A DNA stretch of 64,000 nucleotides. Source: Nematostella vectensis (taxonomy: Eukaryota; Cnidaria; Anthozoa; Actiniaria; Edwardsiidae). The translations under genes were made by a program, and so were the position numbers. The notes beneath the pieces were generated by a model. It had not been told where the DNA came from and made no database searches. It saw nothing but the letters and a program-made list of their open reading frames with translations. Location: the NCBI RefSeq assembly GCF_932526225.1, contig NC_064041.1:16117888-16181887 (forward strand), in the 5' to 3' direction. Positions 22,406-35,300 of this stretch are shown one piece after another (the first letter of the stretch is position 1; every line of letters starts with the position of its first letter).

Positions 22406-25400
22406 GTAAGTTAGTTAAACTAGAGGTATGAAAATATATAAACGCCACGGATAGTGTGAGCAGATTTATGTTAATACGTTGTGCAATGCTCGTTTGGTTT
22501 ATTTCTTAATCGTGATTGCGTGCTGAGCCAGAAGTATTTTCAGAGAAATCGTTGATACTTGTTAACTCGCCGGATTCTGCGGTTCATTGTAAACATTAGA
22601 TGTGGAATATATTATTACATAGGAGTAAAAAAGGTATTTGGGCATGCAGATCAGAGACATAATGAATCACTTTAGTCAATCACTTTAAGTCAATAACAAT
22701 AAGAGCAGCTGTTAATCTTTTTATGAAAGAGTCTCTTCCAGCAGCGTACAAATTTGTCCTTTCAATATTATTGAAAACAATATCAGAGTTGTGGCTAACT
22801 AGAGGTCTTTAAGGGTTCCGCAAAATGTCCTTACAAGTTTTGAGTAATTTTTTTGTGATATCTGTATTGTGTCTCCGTCACTGTGTCGTGGTGGAGGTTT
22901 AGCTTGTAATGGACTTCGTGTTTTGTCTCTTTTGGTTAACATCCTTGCAAATGAAAACAAATTAAAATAGTAGTGGCATTGAGAGCGCCCCAGACACTTT
23001 GCCTGCGGGGAATAGATGCTTCAAGGGTCTCACGCCGTGTGTGCGGCCAAGCGCTTAGCCGGGAGAGCGGGAATGGGGTCTACTTTGCCCTGGCACTTAC
23101 CCAATGCGGGGGGACCTTTGGCCCCTTAAATCGATGCTGAATGGAGCCCATGTGGTTTGGATTTGATATCTGATTCGTACTGGTAATGTAGTGTGCACAG
23201 AGTACGAATTTGGCATCACTATCACTAGCTGATGGGAGGTCCGTATTTTGACAACCCGCAAACAAGGTATAACTAGGTTACTGTATTTCGCAGTACGGAC
23301 CGGCAATACCTAACAAATAACATATTTATTAGTTTCATGTATTTTGAGACTTGCGAATCAGCCTGCACGGAGGGCGGTCCAGTATCGTGCTCTGGTTTGT
23401 AGAGTTCCTAGAATACGGCTACTCGAATCGGTAAGTTTATTTCTCCTCCTATTTTACCTTTAACAGGCTCGTGCCCACGCTCCCAAAGAGTTATCCCGGC
23501 CAGCTGTACAACACCATGTGACCCGAGCACAGGGTGCCCAATTCCTGGCAATAAGTGCTTGTGTGACGGACATTGCGGTTATAGCTGCGTGCCTAATGGT
23601 GAGTCACATGACAATTCACATGAATAATCACGTGACAAATCGCATTACTTATGAGATGACTAATCACCATATAAGCGCTCATTCTTTTGTTGTGATATTT
23701 GAATTGCGCGCTTTTTTTTACAAAACGCCTTGATGATGGAAGACCTCTCGTGCGGTATCCCTGGGCCAACCAATGATGCCTCGGTCTCATTCACCGAGAC
23801 AAAGTTCAACTCCACTGCGGTGTACAAGTGTGCACCGGGCTTCACAGTACTAGGGTCCGTCACTAAGCGCTGCCAGGCCAACGGCAAATGGGGAGGAGCT
23901 CTGCCAAAGTGCAGTAAGTGATGATGATGACGAGGATGAAGATGGTGCCGGTGCCGGTGGTGGTGCCGGTGGTGGTGGTGGTGGTGGTGGTGGTGATGGT
24001 GATGGTGATGGTGGTGATGGTGATGGTGATGGTGGTGGTGGTGGTGGTGGTGATGGTGGTGGTGGTGGTGCCGGTGGTGACGGTGCCGGTGGTGGTGGCG
24101 GTGCCGGTGGTGACGGTGGTGGTGACGGTGCCGGTGGTGGTGGCGGTGCCGGTGGTGGTGGTGACGGTGATGGTGCCGGTGGTGCCGGTGGTGGTGCCGG
24201 TGGTGCCGGTGGTGCCGGTGGTGGTGGTGCCGGTGGTGCCGGTGGTGCCGGTGGTGGTGCCGGTGGTGCCGGTGGTGGTGCCGGTGGTGGTGCCGGTGGT
24301 GCCGGTGGTGCCGGTGGTGGTGCCGGTGGTGCCGGTGGTGCCGGTGGTGCCGGTGGTGCCGGTGGTGGTGCCGGTGGTGCCGGTGGTGCCGGTGGTGGTG
24401 CCGGTGGTGCCGGTGGTGCCGGTGGTGGTGCCGGTGGTGCCGGTGGTGCCGGTGGTGGTGCCGGTGGTGCCGGTGGTGGTGCCGGTGGTGGTGCCGGTGG
24501 TGGTGCCGGTGGTGCCGGTGGTGGTGCCGGTGGTGCCGGTGGTGGTGCCGGTGGTGCCGGTGGTGCCGGTGGTGCCGGTGGTGCCGGTGGTGCCGGTGGT
24601 GCCGGTGGTGCCGGTGGTGGTGCCGGTGGTGCCGGTGGTGGTGCCGGTGGTGCCGGTGGTGCCGGTGGTGGTGCCGGTGGTGCCGGTGGTGGTGCCGGTG
24701 GTGCCGGTGGTGGTGCCGGTGGTGCCGGTGGTGGTGCCGGTGGTGCCGGTGGTGACGGTGACGGTGGTGGCGGTGCCGGTGGTGGTGCCGGTGGTGCCGG
24801 TGGTGCCGGTGGTGGTGCCGGTGGTGCCGGTGGTGACGGTGACGGTGGTGACGGTGACGGTTACGGTGGTGACTGTGGCGGTGGCGGTGGCGACGGTGGT
24901 GATGGTGTGGTGATGGTGATGGTGATTAAGTGATGATGATGACGAGGATGAAGATGATGGTGGTGGTGATGGTGACGGTGATGATTATGGTGATGATTAT
25001 GGTGATGTGATGGTGACGGTGATGGTGATGACGATAATGAAGATAAAGAAGATGGTAATTATGTTGATGGCGATACGGATAATCTGATTACTTTAATGTT
25101 GTTAAGAATCATATTTACCATGGCGATGTTCTATTCTAGTGCGGGCTTGTAGCATTCTTCGTGATCTCCCTTACGGTGCTTACATACGGAGGCCCAAGCC
25201 CGCGGGCTCGCTCTACTTCACGGGAGAGAGATTGTTCCTCGCCTGCAATAAGGGTCTAAAGAGGAGTGGTAACCCCGCCCGGATATGTATCGGCGGCAGG
25301 TGGACGAAATTTCCTTTTGAATGCATCGGTAAGCTATGCGGGATACCTGTGGGCACAGGTGGCCCCTACATGCCCATAGCCACCCAAGTAGACGAAGCTC

Positions 25401-28400
25401 TACAAAAAACTATTCAAAGATTTCAAACTATTCACTTGAATACCCTGTAGATGCCTCTTTTCTCTATTTTGTTTATAACAGTTTGATTACTAACTGTATT
25501 TTTTCTCTAACAAAGGCCTTTTCTATGAAGCTCATTGATAGCTCGATTACCGTATTTACACACCGTGAAGGACTCGGGCGAGTAAGAAGTCTACATGTTT
25601 TCGATGTCTTGAGGCGAACGCAACGATTATTTTTCAACATACTTCTCATCTAGGATTTTTGTCAAATATAGTTACTTTTCTTTTTTTTGGGGGGGGGGAT
25701 GACCAAAAAAAATCAGAGTACGTATCATAAATAAATGCGTATTTTACATGAGTAAATGAGATGCTCGATACAGCGCTATCATCTCTGTATAACGATCACG
25801 ATTTTTGCCTGCCAACAGTTAAATATATATGGAAAGGATTTCCATGTAATCAGCATATTTTGACAGGTCAACACAACTGCAAGCGCACGATTCGCGCTGC
25901 TTTCACTCGCTGCACTAAAGCGTGCTTTCCATCGGGGAGTGACTGCCCGCCCAACCACAAGTGCTTGTGTGACGGGCAGTGCGGGTACAGCTGTGTGGAG
26001 AATGGTGAGTAGTCACATGACTCTCTTAGCCCCGCCCACTGCAGTCTGTCTGACTTGCAGTGCGGGTACAGCTGTGTGGAGAATGGTGAGTAGTCACGTG
26101 ACTCTTTTAGCCCCGCCCACTGGAGTCTGTGTGACGGGCAGTGCGGGTTCAGCATTGTGGAGAATAGTGAGTAGTCACGTGACTCTCTTAGCCCCGCCCA
26201 CTGGAGTGTGTGACGAGATGTGTGGGTACAGCTGTGTGGAGAAGGTGAGTATTCACGTGACTCTCTTAGCCCCGCACACTGGAGTCTGTGTGATAGTGCT
26301 TAATGAATGCCGATCTGCTCACAGGTTTAACGTGCGGGATTCCTGAGGCCCCTGAAAACGGAGTTCGGTTCTACAATGGGACGGGTTATAACGACGTGGT
26401 TCGGTACCAGTGTGATGATAACTACACTATGACTGGGAACCCTGTGCGCCGGTGCACCGCGAAAAAGATCTGGGAAGGAATGCCTACCAGTTGCCGTAAG
26501 TTAACTTAACGGGATCGTATGCAGACAAGTAGATATTGTATAAGACAATGAAATTAAAAAAGTCCAGTGCATTTACGAAAAACCTAGAGATCTCTTAGAA
26601 AGCTCTTTAGCTTTTCTAGTTTCTTATCACGCTTTTTTTATTTCTCAGACCGTATTTGCTCTGCCCCGCCCTATATCCCACAGAATGCGTACATCGAAAA
26701 CAAGAAGGATATATATAAGTCTGGAGAACGCGTGACGTTCAAGTGCAAGCAAGGGTTCAAGCAACATGGACTAGCAGTCATCCCTTGCTACCTGGGGAAG
26801 TGGATAGTCTCTCCCTTTCAATGCAAACGTGAGTAAATATCTTTAAATGATACATAGTTTAGTTGCCATCCCATGATAGCGGCTGTTTTGACCCTTGGGG
26901 GGGGGGAGGGGGGGCTAGGCTAAGCACGTTCAATGTAACATGATTTCGTTACCATCTCAAGGTAGCGGCTGGTTTGACCCTTGGGGGTAGGGGGGGGGGG
27001 CTAGGCTAAGCACGTTCAATGTAACATGATTTCGTTACCATCTCAAGGTAGCGGCTGTTTGACCCTTGTGGGGTAGGGGAGGGGGGCTAGGCTAAGCACG
27101 TTCAATGTAACATGATTTCGTTACCATCTCAAGGTAGCGGCTGTTTTGACCCTTGTGGGGTAGGGGAGGGGGGCTAGGCTAAGCACGTTCAATGTAACAT
27201 GATTTCGTTACCATCTCAAGGTAGCGGCTGGTTTGACCCTTGAGGGGTAGGGGGGGGGGCTAGGCTAAGCACATTCAATGAAACATGATTTCGTTACCAT
27301 CTCAAGGTAGCGGCTGTTTTGACCCTTGTGGGGTAGGGGAGGGGGGCTAGGCTAAGCACGTTCAATGTAACATGATTTCGTTACCATCTCAAGGTAGCGG
27401 CTGTTTTGACCCTTGTGGGGTAGGGGAGGGGGGCTAGGCTAAGCACGTTCAATGTAACATGATTTCGTTACCATCTCAAGGTAGCGGCTGGTTTGACCCT
27501 TGGGGGTAGGGGGGGGGGGGGGGGCTAGGCTAAGCACGTTCAATGAAACATGATTTCGTTACCATCTCAAGGTAGCGGCTGTTTTGACCCTTGGGGGGTA
27601 GGGGGGGGGCTAGGCTAAGCACATTCAATGTAACATGATTTCGTTACCATCTCAAGGTAGCGGCTGTTTTGACCCTTGGGGGGTAGGGGGGCTAGGCTAA
27701 GCACGTTCAATGAAACATGATTTCGTTACCATCTCAAGGTAGCGGCTGTTTTGACCCTTGGGGGGTAGGGGGGGGGGGGGGGCTAGGCTAAGCACATTCA
27801 ATGTAACATGATTTCGTTACCATCTCAAGGTAGCGGCTGTTTTGACCCTTGGGGGGTAGGGGGGGGGGCTAGGCTAAGCACGTTCAATGTAACATGATTT
27901 CGTTACCATCTCAAGGTAGCGGCTGTTTTGACCCGGGTGTGCCTACGCACGGACGCAAGATGGGCGTACAGTATGACGTCGGCTCGCGGGTCTACTTCAC
28001 GTGTAAACACGGCTTTGTGCTGACGGGGTCAAGTGTTCGCACGTGCGGACCGGACTTTAACTGGACAGGGATCCAGCCTACCTGCAAAGGTAAATAAATG
28101 CACACACATGTAAACATAAATAGCTTCTCACCAAACTACCACTTTCTTGCCTTGAATGTCTTTATTCATATATAAACAATGTTTTATACTTCATTTACCT
28201 AATTCATTTGGAAATATCACAATAGCTTTCTCAAATCGCAATCACACTTGGTACAATGACAAACTCTTTATTCAAGTCCGGGAGCACAAATCATGTCTCT
28301 CTGTCCATGCGCTGTCGCAATTTTTAGCTTATAATTTTCTCTATAAAAGCTTGTGTGAGCCCATCCCTAATAACTCACGTGATGACATTTCCTTATAAGG

Positions 28401-29151
28401 GCGTGAGTGTGGCCCCATGCCCCCGCTTGCTCACGGTCAGATCTCGGGGAATGGCACTTCATACCGAACTGTATTACGATTCCGCTGTAATCCAGGGTAC
28501 GAGCTTGCCGGAAGTGACGTCAGTATATGCCAGGCTAGCGGATCATGGAGCGTCATACCCACGTGCAGACGTATGTATTTTCATACCCACGTATAGACGT
28601 ATAAATTATCTTTTGTTTTTTAATAATCAACACCCTCCCCCTCTCATTCCCGATTCAAGTAACATAAGGTGAAATGCATTCGTCGTTGACATTGAGAAAA
28701 AGTCGGTTATGTTTATAATCAAGGGTTGAGAGGGGAATCTTCTATGCTTGCTTAATATTGGTTTATGAAAGTCCAGAGATCTGTCGGACCCTTCCCAGTC
28801 ATGGTCGTAGGCACTATTCCCCCAAGCACCACCATCCTGGGCTAGTGACCCTGTTATTATCGACCCTTATGACCGATTGGTGTTTTAGCGGTCGATTGTG
28901 GCTACCATAACAAACCCGCACACGGCTCGGTCAGCGGGGACTCCACGACGTTTACTAGTCGGTTGGTGTTTAGTTGTGACTCTGGTTACATCATGAGCGG
29001 TTCACCAATCAGGACCTGCCTGGAAAACGGGTCCTGGAGCGGAACGCAGCCTAGGTGTAGCGGTGAGATTTATTTTTTGACTACTGAATATCACAAAGAA
29101 AAAGACCGTCACCATCATCAGCAGCATCATAGTCACCATGACCATCATCAT

Positions 29152-29220
<69 letters not shown>

Positions 29221-29276
29221 ACATTAATCGTCGTCATCATTGTCATCATCATCATCATCATCATCATCATCACCAC

Positions 29277-29317
<41 letters not shown>

Positions 29318-32300
29318 CATCACTACCATCAACTATATTACCATTGCCATTGCAATCACGATGACCTTCATACGCACGTCCCATCATTGTGATAAACCTC
29401 GCTGCACATTTTTCTAGCTGTTGATTGTGGAAACCTAGTAAATCCAGCCAACGGCGAAACCACCGGGTCCTCCACCACGTATGGCAGCACGGCTAGCGTC
29501 ACGTGCCATGAAGGCTATGATTTGATTGGTTCCAAATCACGTGTTTGTCAGGCGGACGGCACGTGGAGTGGTAACGATACCTGGTGTAAAGGTCAGTCGC
29601 GTGTCATGCCATTCCTCCTGACCCACTCGATTACCTTTCCTTATAAGGGCGTGTGCTCCCATTCCTCCTGACTCCATGATAACATTTCCATATAAGGGCG
29701 TTTGTTGCCATTTCCCCTGACTCACGTGAAAACATTTCCTTATAAAGGCATGTGCTCCCATTTCCCCTGACTCACTTGAAAACATTTCCTTATAGGGGCG
29801 TGTTTTCCCATTCCCCCTGACTCACGAGATAACATTTCCTTATAAGGGCGTGAGTGTGTTCTCATTTCCCCTGACTCACTCGATTGCCTTTCCTTATAAG
29901 GGCGTGAGTGTGTTCCCATTTCCCCTGACTCACTCGATTGCCTTTCCTTATAAGGGCGTGAGTGTGTTCCCATTCCCCCTGACTCACTCGATTGCCTTTC
30001 CTTATAAGGGCGTGAGTGTGTTCCCATTCCTCCTGACTCACGTGATGACATTACCTTATAAGGGCGCGAGTGTGGCCCCATGCCCCCGCTTGCTCACGGT
30101 CAGATCTCGGGGAATGGCACTTCATACCGGACGGTATTACGAATCAGCTGTCATCCGGGGTACCAGTTTGCCGGAAGTGACGTCAGTATATGCCAGGCTA
30201 GCGGATTATGGAGCGTCATACCCAAGTGCAAAGGTCAGCCATAGACGAACACCTGCTCTCTTTATTTGCCTTATGCTTTCATATTCTGTTTTTTCTTTCT
30301 ACTTTTTAACTTAAAATATCTTTTCTCAACCTCGGACTGCGTGCGTTGAAAATTTCTACGTCATTTTGCAGGGATTCGTTTTTGCAACAATTTTTTGGCC
30401 GCAATCTTGAAAATTGACATAGGCCCTAGAACCTCGGTAATAAGGACACCGTTAGGGCCCATTAATCCATCCTCATACAGTAGAACCTCGGTAATAAGGA
30501 CACCGTTAGGGCCCATTACTCCATCCGCATACAATAGAACCTCGGTAATAAGGACACCGTTAGGGCCCATTTATCCATCCGCATACAATAGAACCTCGGT
30601 AATAAGGACACCGTTACGGCCCATTAATCCATCCGCATACAGTAGAACCTCGGCAATAAGGACACCGTTAGGGCCCATTAATCCATCCGCATACAGTAGA
30701 ACCTCGGTAATAAGGACACCGTTAGGGCCCATTAATCCATCCACATACAGTAGAACCTCGGTAATAAGGACACCGTTAGGGCCCATTAATCCATCCGCAT
30801 ACAGTAGAACCTCGGTAATAAGGACACCGTTAGGGCCCATTAATCCATCCGCATACAGTAGAACCTCGGTAATAAGGACACCGTTAGGGCCCATTAATCC
30901 ATCCACATACAGTAGAACCTCGGTAATAAGGACACCGTTAGGGCCCATTAATCCATCCGCATACAGTAGAACCTCGGTAATAAGGACACCGTTAGGGCCC
31001 ATTAATCCATCCGCATACAGTAGAACCTCGGTAATAAGGACACCGTTAGGGCCCATTAATCCATCCGCATACAGTAGAACCTCGGTAATAAGGACACCGT
31101 TAGGGCCCATTAATCCATCCGCATACAGTAGAACCTCGGTAATAAGGACACCATTAGGGCCCATTAATCCATCCGCATACAGTAGAACCTCGGTAATAAG
31201 GACACCGTTAGGGCCCATTTATCCATCCGCATACAGTAGAACCTTGGTAATAAGGACACCGTTAGGGCCCATTAATCCATCCGCATACAGTAGAACCTCG
31301 GTAATAAGGACACCGTTAGGGCCCATTTATCCATCCGCATACAGTAGAACCTCGGTAATAAGGACACCGTTAGGGCCCATTTATCCATCCGCATACAGTA
31401 GAACCTCGGTAATAAGGACACCGTTAGGGCCCATTTATCCATCCGCATACAGTAGAACCTCGGTAATAAGGACACCGTTAGGGCCCATTAATCCATCCGC
31501 ATACAGTAGAACCTCGGTAATAAGGACACCGTTAGGGCCCATTAATCCATCCGCATACAGTAGAACCTCGGTAATAAGGACACCGTTAGGGCCCATTAAT
31601 CCATCCGCATACAGTAGAACCTCGGTAATAAGGACACCGTTAGGGCCCATTAATCCATCCGCATACAGTAGAACCTTGGTAATAAGGACACCGTTAGGGC
31701 CCATTAATCCATCCGCATACAGTAGAACCTCGGTAATAAGACACCGTTAGGGCCCATTTATCCATCCGCATACAGTAGAACCTCGGTAATAAGGACACCG
31801 TTAGGGCCCATTTATCCATCCGCATACAGTAGAACCTCGGTAATAAGGACACCGTTAGGGCCCATTTATCCATCCGCATACAGTAGAACCTCGGTAATAA
31901 GGACACCGTTAGGGCCCATTAATCCATCCGCATACAGTAGAACCTCGGTAATAAGGACACCGTTAGGGCCCATTAATCCATCCGCATACAGTAGAACCTC
32001 GGTAATAAGGACACCGTTAGGGCCCATTAATCCATCCGCATACAGTAGAACCTCGGTAATAAGGACACCGTTAGGGCCCATTAATCCATCCGCATACAGT
32101 AGAACCTCGGTAATAAGGACACCGTTAGGGCCCATTAATCCATCCGCATACAGTAGAACCTCGGTAATAAGGACAAGGCTGGGACCTTTCATCTTTCAGT
32201 GATTGATTGCGGAAGACTCACAGTACCGCTGAACGGCAAACTTGAGGGCTCATTAACAACGTACAGCAGCACGATTAATATCACGTGTGACGAAGGCTAT

Positions 32301-35300
32301 GCTCTGATTGGTCCAGAATCACGTGTCTGTCAGGCAAACGGCACGTGGAGCGGAAGTAACGTCACATGCCGAGGTTGGTTTAACACTAATCCTTCGTGTT
32401 TTTACGAATCTGTAAATGCTTCGTTTTGTTTTAAAAGCTTCAACATTTTCGTAGTGATAGATTGTGGATCACCAGGGGCGCCCGCACACGGCTCGGTCAG
32501 CGGGGACTCGACGACGTTCACGAGTCGGTTGGCGTTTAGTTGCGACGCTGGTTACATTATGAGCGGTTCACTAATCAGGACCTGCCTGGAAAACGCGTCT
32601 TGGAGCGGAACGCAGCCTAGGTGTAGCGGTGAGTATGGAATTGTAATGTTGGTGGTGGTGGTGGTGGTGGTGGTGGTGGTGGTGTAGCGGTGAGTATGGA
32701 ATTGTAATGGTGGTGGTGGTGGTGGTGTAGCGGTGAGTATGGAATTGTAATGGTGGTGGTGGTGGTGGTGTAGCGGTGAGTATGGAATTGTAATGTTGGT
32801 GGTGGTGGTGGTGGTGTAGCGGTGAGTATGGAATTGTAATGGTGGTGGTGTTGGCGGTGGTGGTGGTGGTGAAATTCCCATTAGAAATAATACACACAGC
32901 ATGTATTTTGATCCTTCAGCTGTCGACTGCGGAACTCTGGATTCTCCAGCCAATGGAATCATGCGAGGATCAGTCACTACGTACCGAGGCGTCGTCAACA
33001 TCACGTGCGACACAGGCTTTCATCTGATTGGTTCACACTCACGTGTTTGTCAGGCAAATGGCACGTGGAGTGGAACAACGACCACGTGCAAAGGTTAGTA
33101 GGCAACGTACTTAAGATTTACAATAAACAGAATACAATAAACCTTATTTCACGAGGGTTGCATATTAACCTTTTACAGTTTTTTGATATATGGCCCTCCC
33201 TATATCTAAGTAACTAGTATGATAATAATAAAAACCCTATAAGGATGATAAGGGGAACTTTGCAAATTAAACTATACAAGACACTAATGGTACACCTTTA
33301 TAAAAAAGCTAAAAACTAACTAACAAAACAGAAAAAGGTCAACATAAAAACAACTACAAACAGACAAACATTAACATACAGTAACAATTAACATGAGAAA
33401 AGGATATCCAGTTTTAGAAAAAGTAGCAGCGGCAGCCGATATAAAAACGGCATGTATGGCAAAATAGCTGTTCTAAGTGAGATACCGAGTTTAGTTGAGA
33501 GTGGAAAATATTACGTACTTTTTTCTTAGCAAGACTTGTAACATTTGGTAAATGATTGGGATTTGTAATAGGGGAGAAAGCAAGTTGTTTATGGCTGGGT
33601 GTATGAAGTTGAAAAGAGAAACTGCAGAAAAGGTGCGTTTGCCCGCAGAGATTGTTTGAAGTCGACGACCTTTGAACTTTGAACGCAAACAAAGAGGGGA
33701 ATCCGTATTAATGAGAATTGAAAAAAAGGCAATTATTTACTTTGATTTATCAAGACACATATGGGGAGCCAGGTTAGTTGAGAAAAAAGCGAAACGGAAA
33801 AATCTGCAGACAAAATAGTGAGCGCAGCGCGCTTCTGAGAGTGTAGAAGTAAAAGCGGGAGAGTTTGTGAGCAGTTGCCCCAAACGCTAGCACAGTAGAG
33901 GAACTGACTATGAATACAGTAGTGATGTATTGCACCAGCTTGCGTCAGGAAGGGAGCAATACGGCGTAGTAGGGATATGCGGGTATTAATCTTTTTGCAT
34001 AGTTGCTCGAGATGAGGTTCCAAGGTAAGGTGGTTATCAAGCACCACTCCAAGAACCCGCGCACTGTTTTTTACTTGCTTAGTGAAAGAGAAGATTCTGC
34101 CAAATTTGATATTTTATTGTGGGAACCAATTAACATCGATTTAGTTTTCTTAGTGTTGATTACCATACGCTTGAGTGTAGCCCATTAATGTACATCAATT
34201 GAAAGTTTATTTAGTTTATGTTCAACATCAGGAACACTGGGGCCGTAAGTCAAAAAGGTGGTATCGTCTGCAAACATTGTAATATCGGTAACATAGTCAG
34301 AGGAGAGGAAAAGAGGCAAGTCATTGATGAAGAGAAGGAAAAACAAAGGGCCGAGAATACTGCCTTGAGGAACATTAATGGGTAGTGCATTCGATAAAAA
34401 TCCTTTGGAGCACGTTTTCTGAGTGCGTCCAGATTTAGCCCATATTTGAAGAATTTTGACTTTATAATTAAGTTAGAAATTAACTAAATATGTAGTATCA
34501 TAGGTTTTAATATATCTAGTATAATTCAAAGTTGACTAGCAATTAATTCATTCAGAAACGATCAGAGCATATTCAAGTAAAGATCTGAAGCACTTTTGTT
34601 TGTTCCAGAAAAGTGTGAAAGGTACCCGTCAATGGATGTTTCTCAATGCAGTATGGGATGTGATGTCGACCAGGATTGTCCGCCCAACCACATGTGTCGA
34701 TGTGACGGCATGTGCGGATACAGCTGTATTGACAACGGTCAGTCACGTGACCAGCCTCATTTCTTAGTCTCTGTTACCCCGATTCTAGGCAAACAACAAA
34801 TAACAATCATCCAACAAATGCCAATCATCCATCAAATGCCAATCATCCATCAAATGCCAATCATCCATCAAATGCCAATCATCCATCAAATGCCAATCAT
34901 CCATCAAATGCCAATCATCCATCAAATGCCAATCATCCATCAAATGCCAATCATCCATCAAATGCCAATCATCCATCAAATGCCAATCATCCATCAAATG
35001 CCAATCATCCATCAAATGCCAATCATCCATCAAATGCCAATCATCCATCGAATGCCAATCATCCATCGAATGCCAATCATCCCAATCATTCCCTATGTTT
35101 TCTTTATTTGGTTGTGACCTGCAAAGTTCGCTTGGTGTTATACGCCTCTTCTCGTTTTCTGCTGCTTCAGATATCTCTTGTGACGTTCCTGACGCCCTTG
35201 ATAACGGTGTTCGATTCTACAACGGGACAAACTACAATGACACCGTACGTTATCAGTGCAACGAGAACTACACCATGACCGGCAACCCTGTACGTCGGTG

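Noticed and set aside
23918-24913. 331-codon Val/Pro/Met ORF
   Set aside because: GGTGCC repeat behind the exon 3 donor; homopolymeric composition and no fitting acceptor.
28355-28672. Longer ORF across exon 9 in the frame starting MSPSLITHVM
   Set aside because: That frame has no sushi cysteines; the overlapping phase-1 frame gives a complete sushi domain with correct splice sites.
29100-29330. Poly-Asp/Ser/Ile coding repeat
   Set aside because: Plain trinucleotide microsatellite inside intron 10.
30395-31750. 451-codon ORF with an 18-residue repeat
   Set aside because: The 54-bp minisatellite is a multiple of three, so it stays open on both strands. No splice sites or start context; it lies in intron 12.
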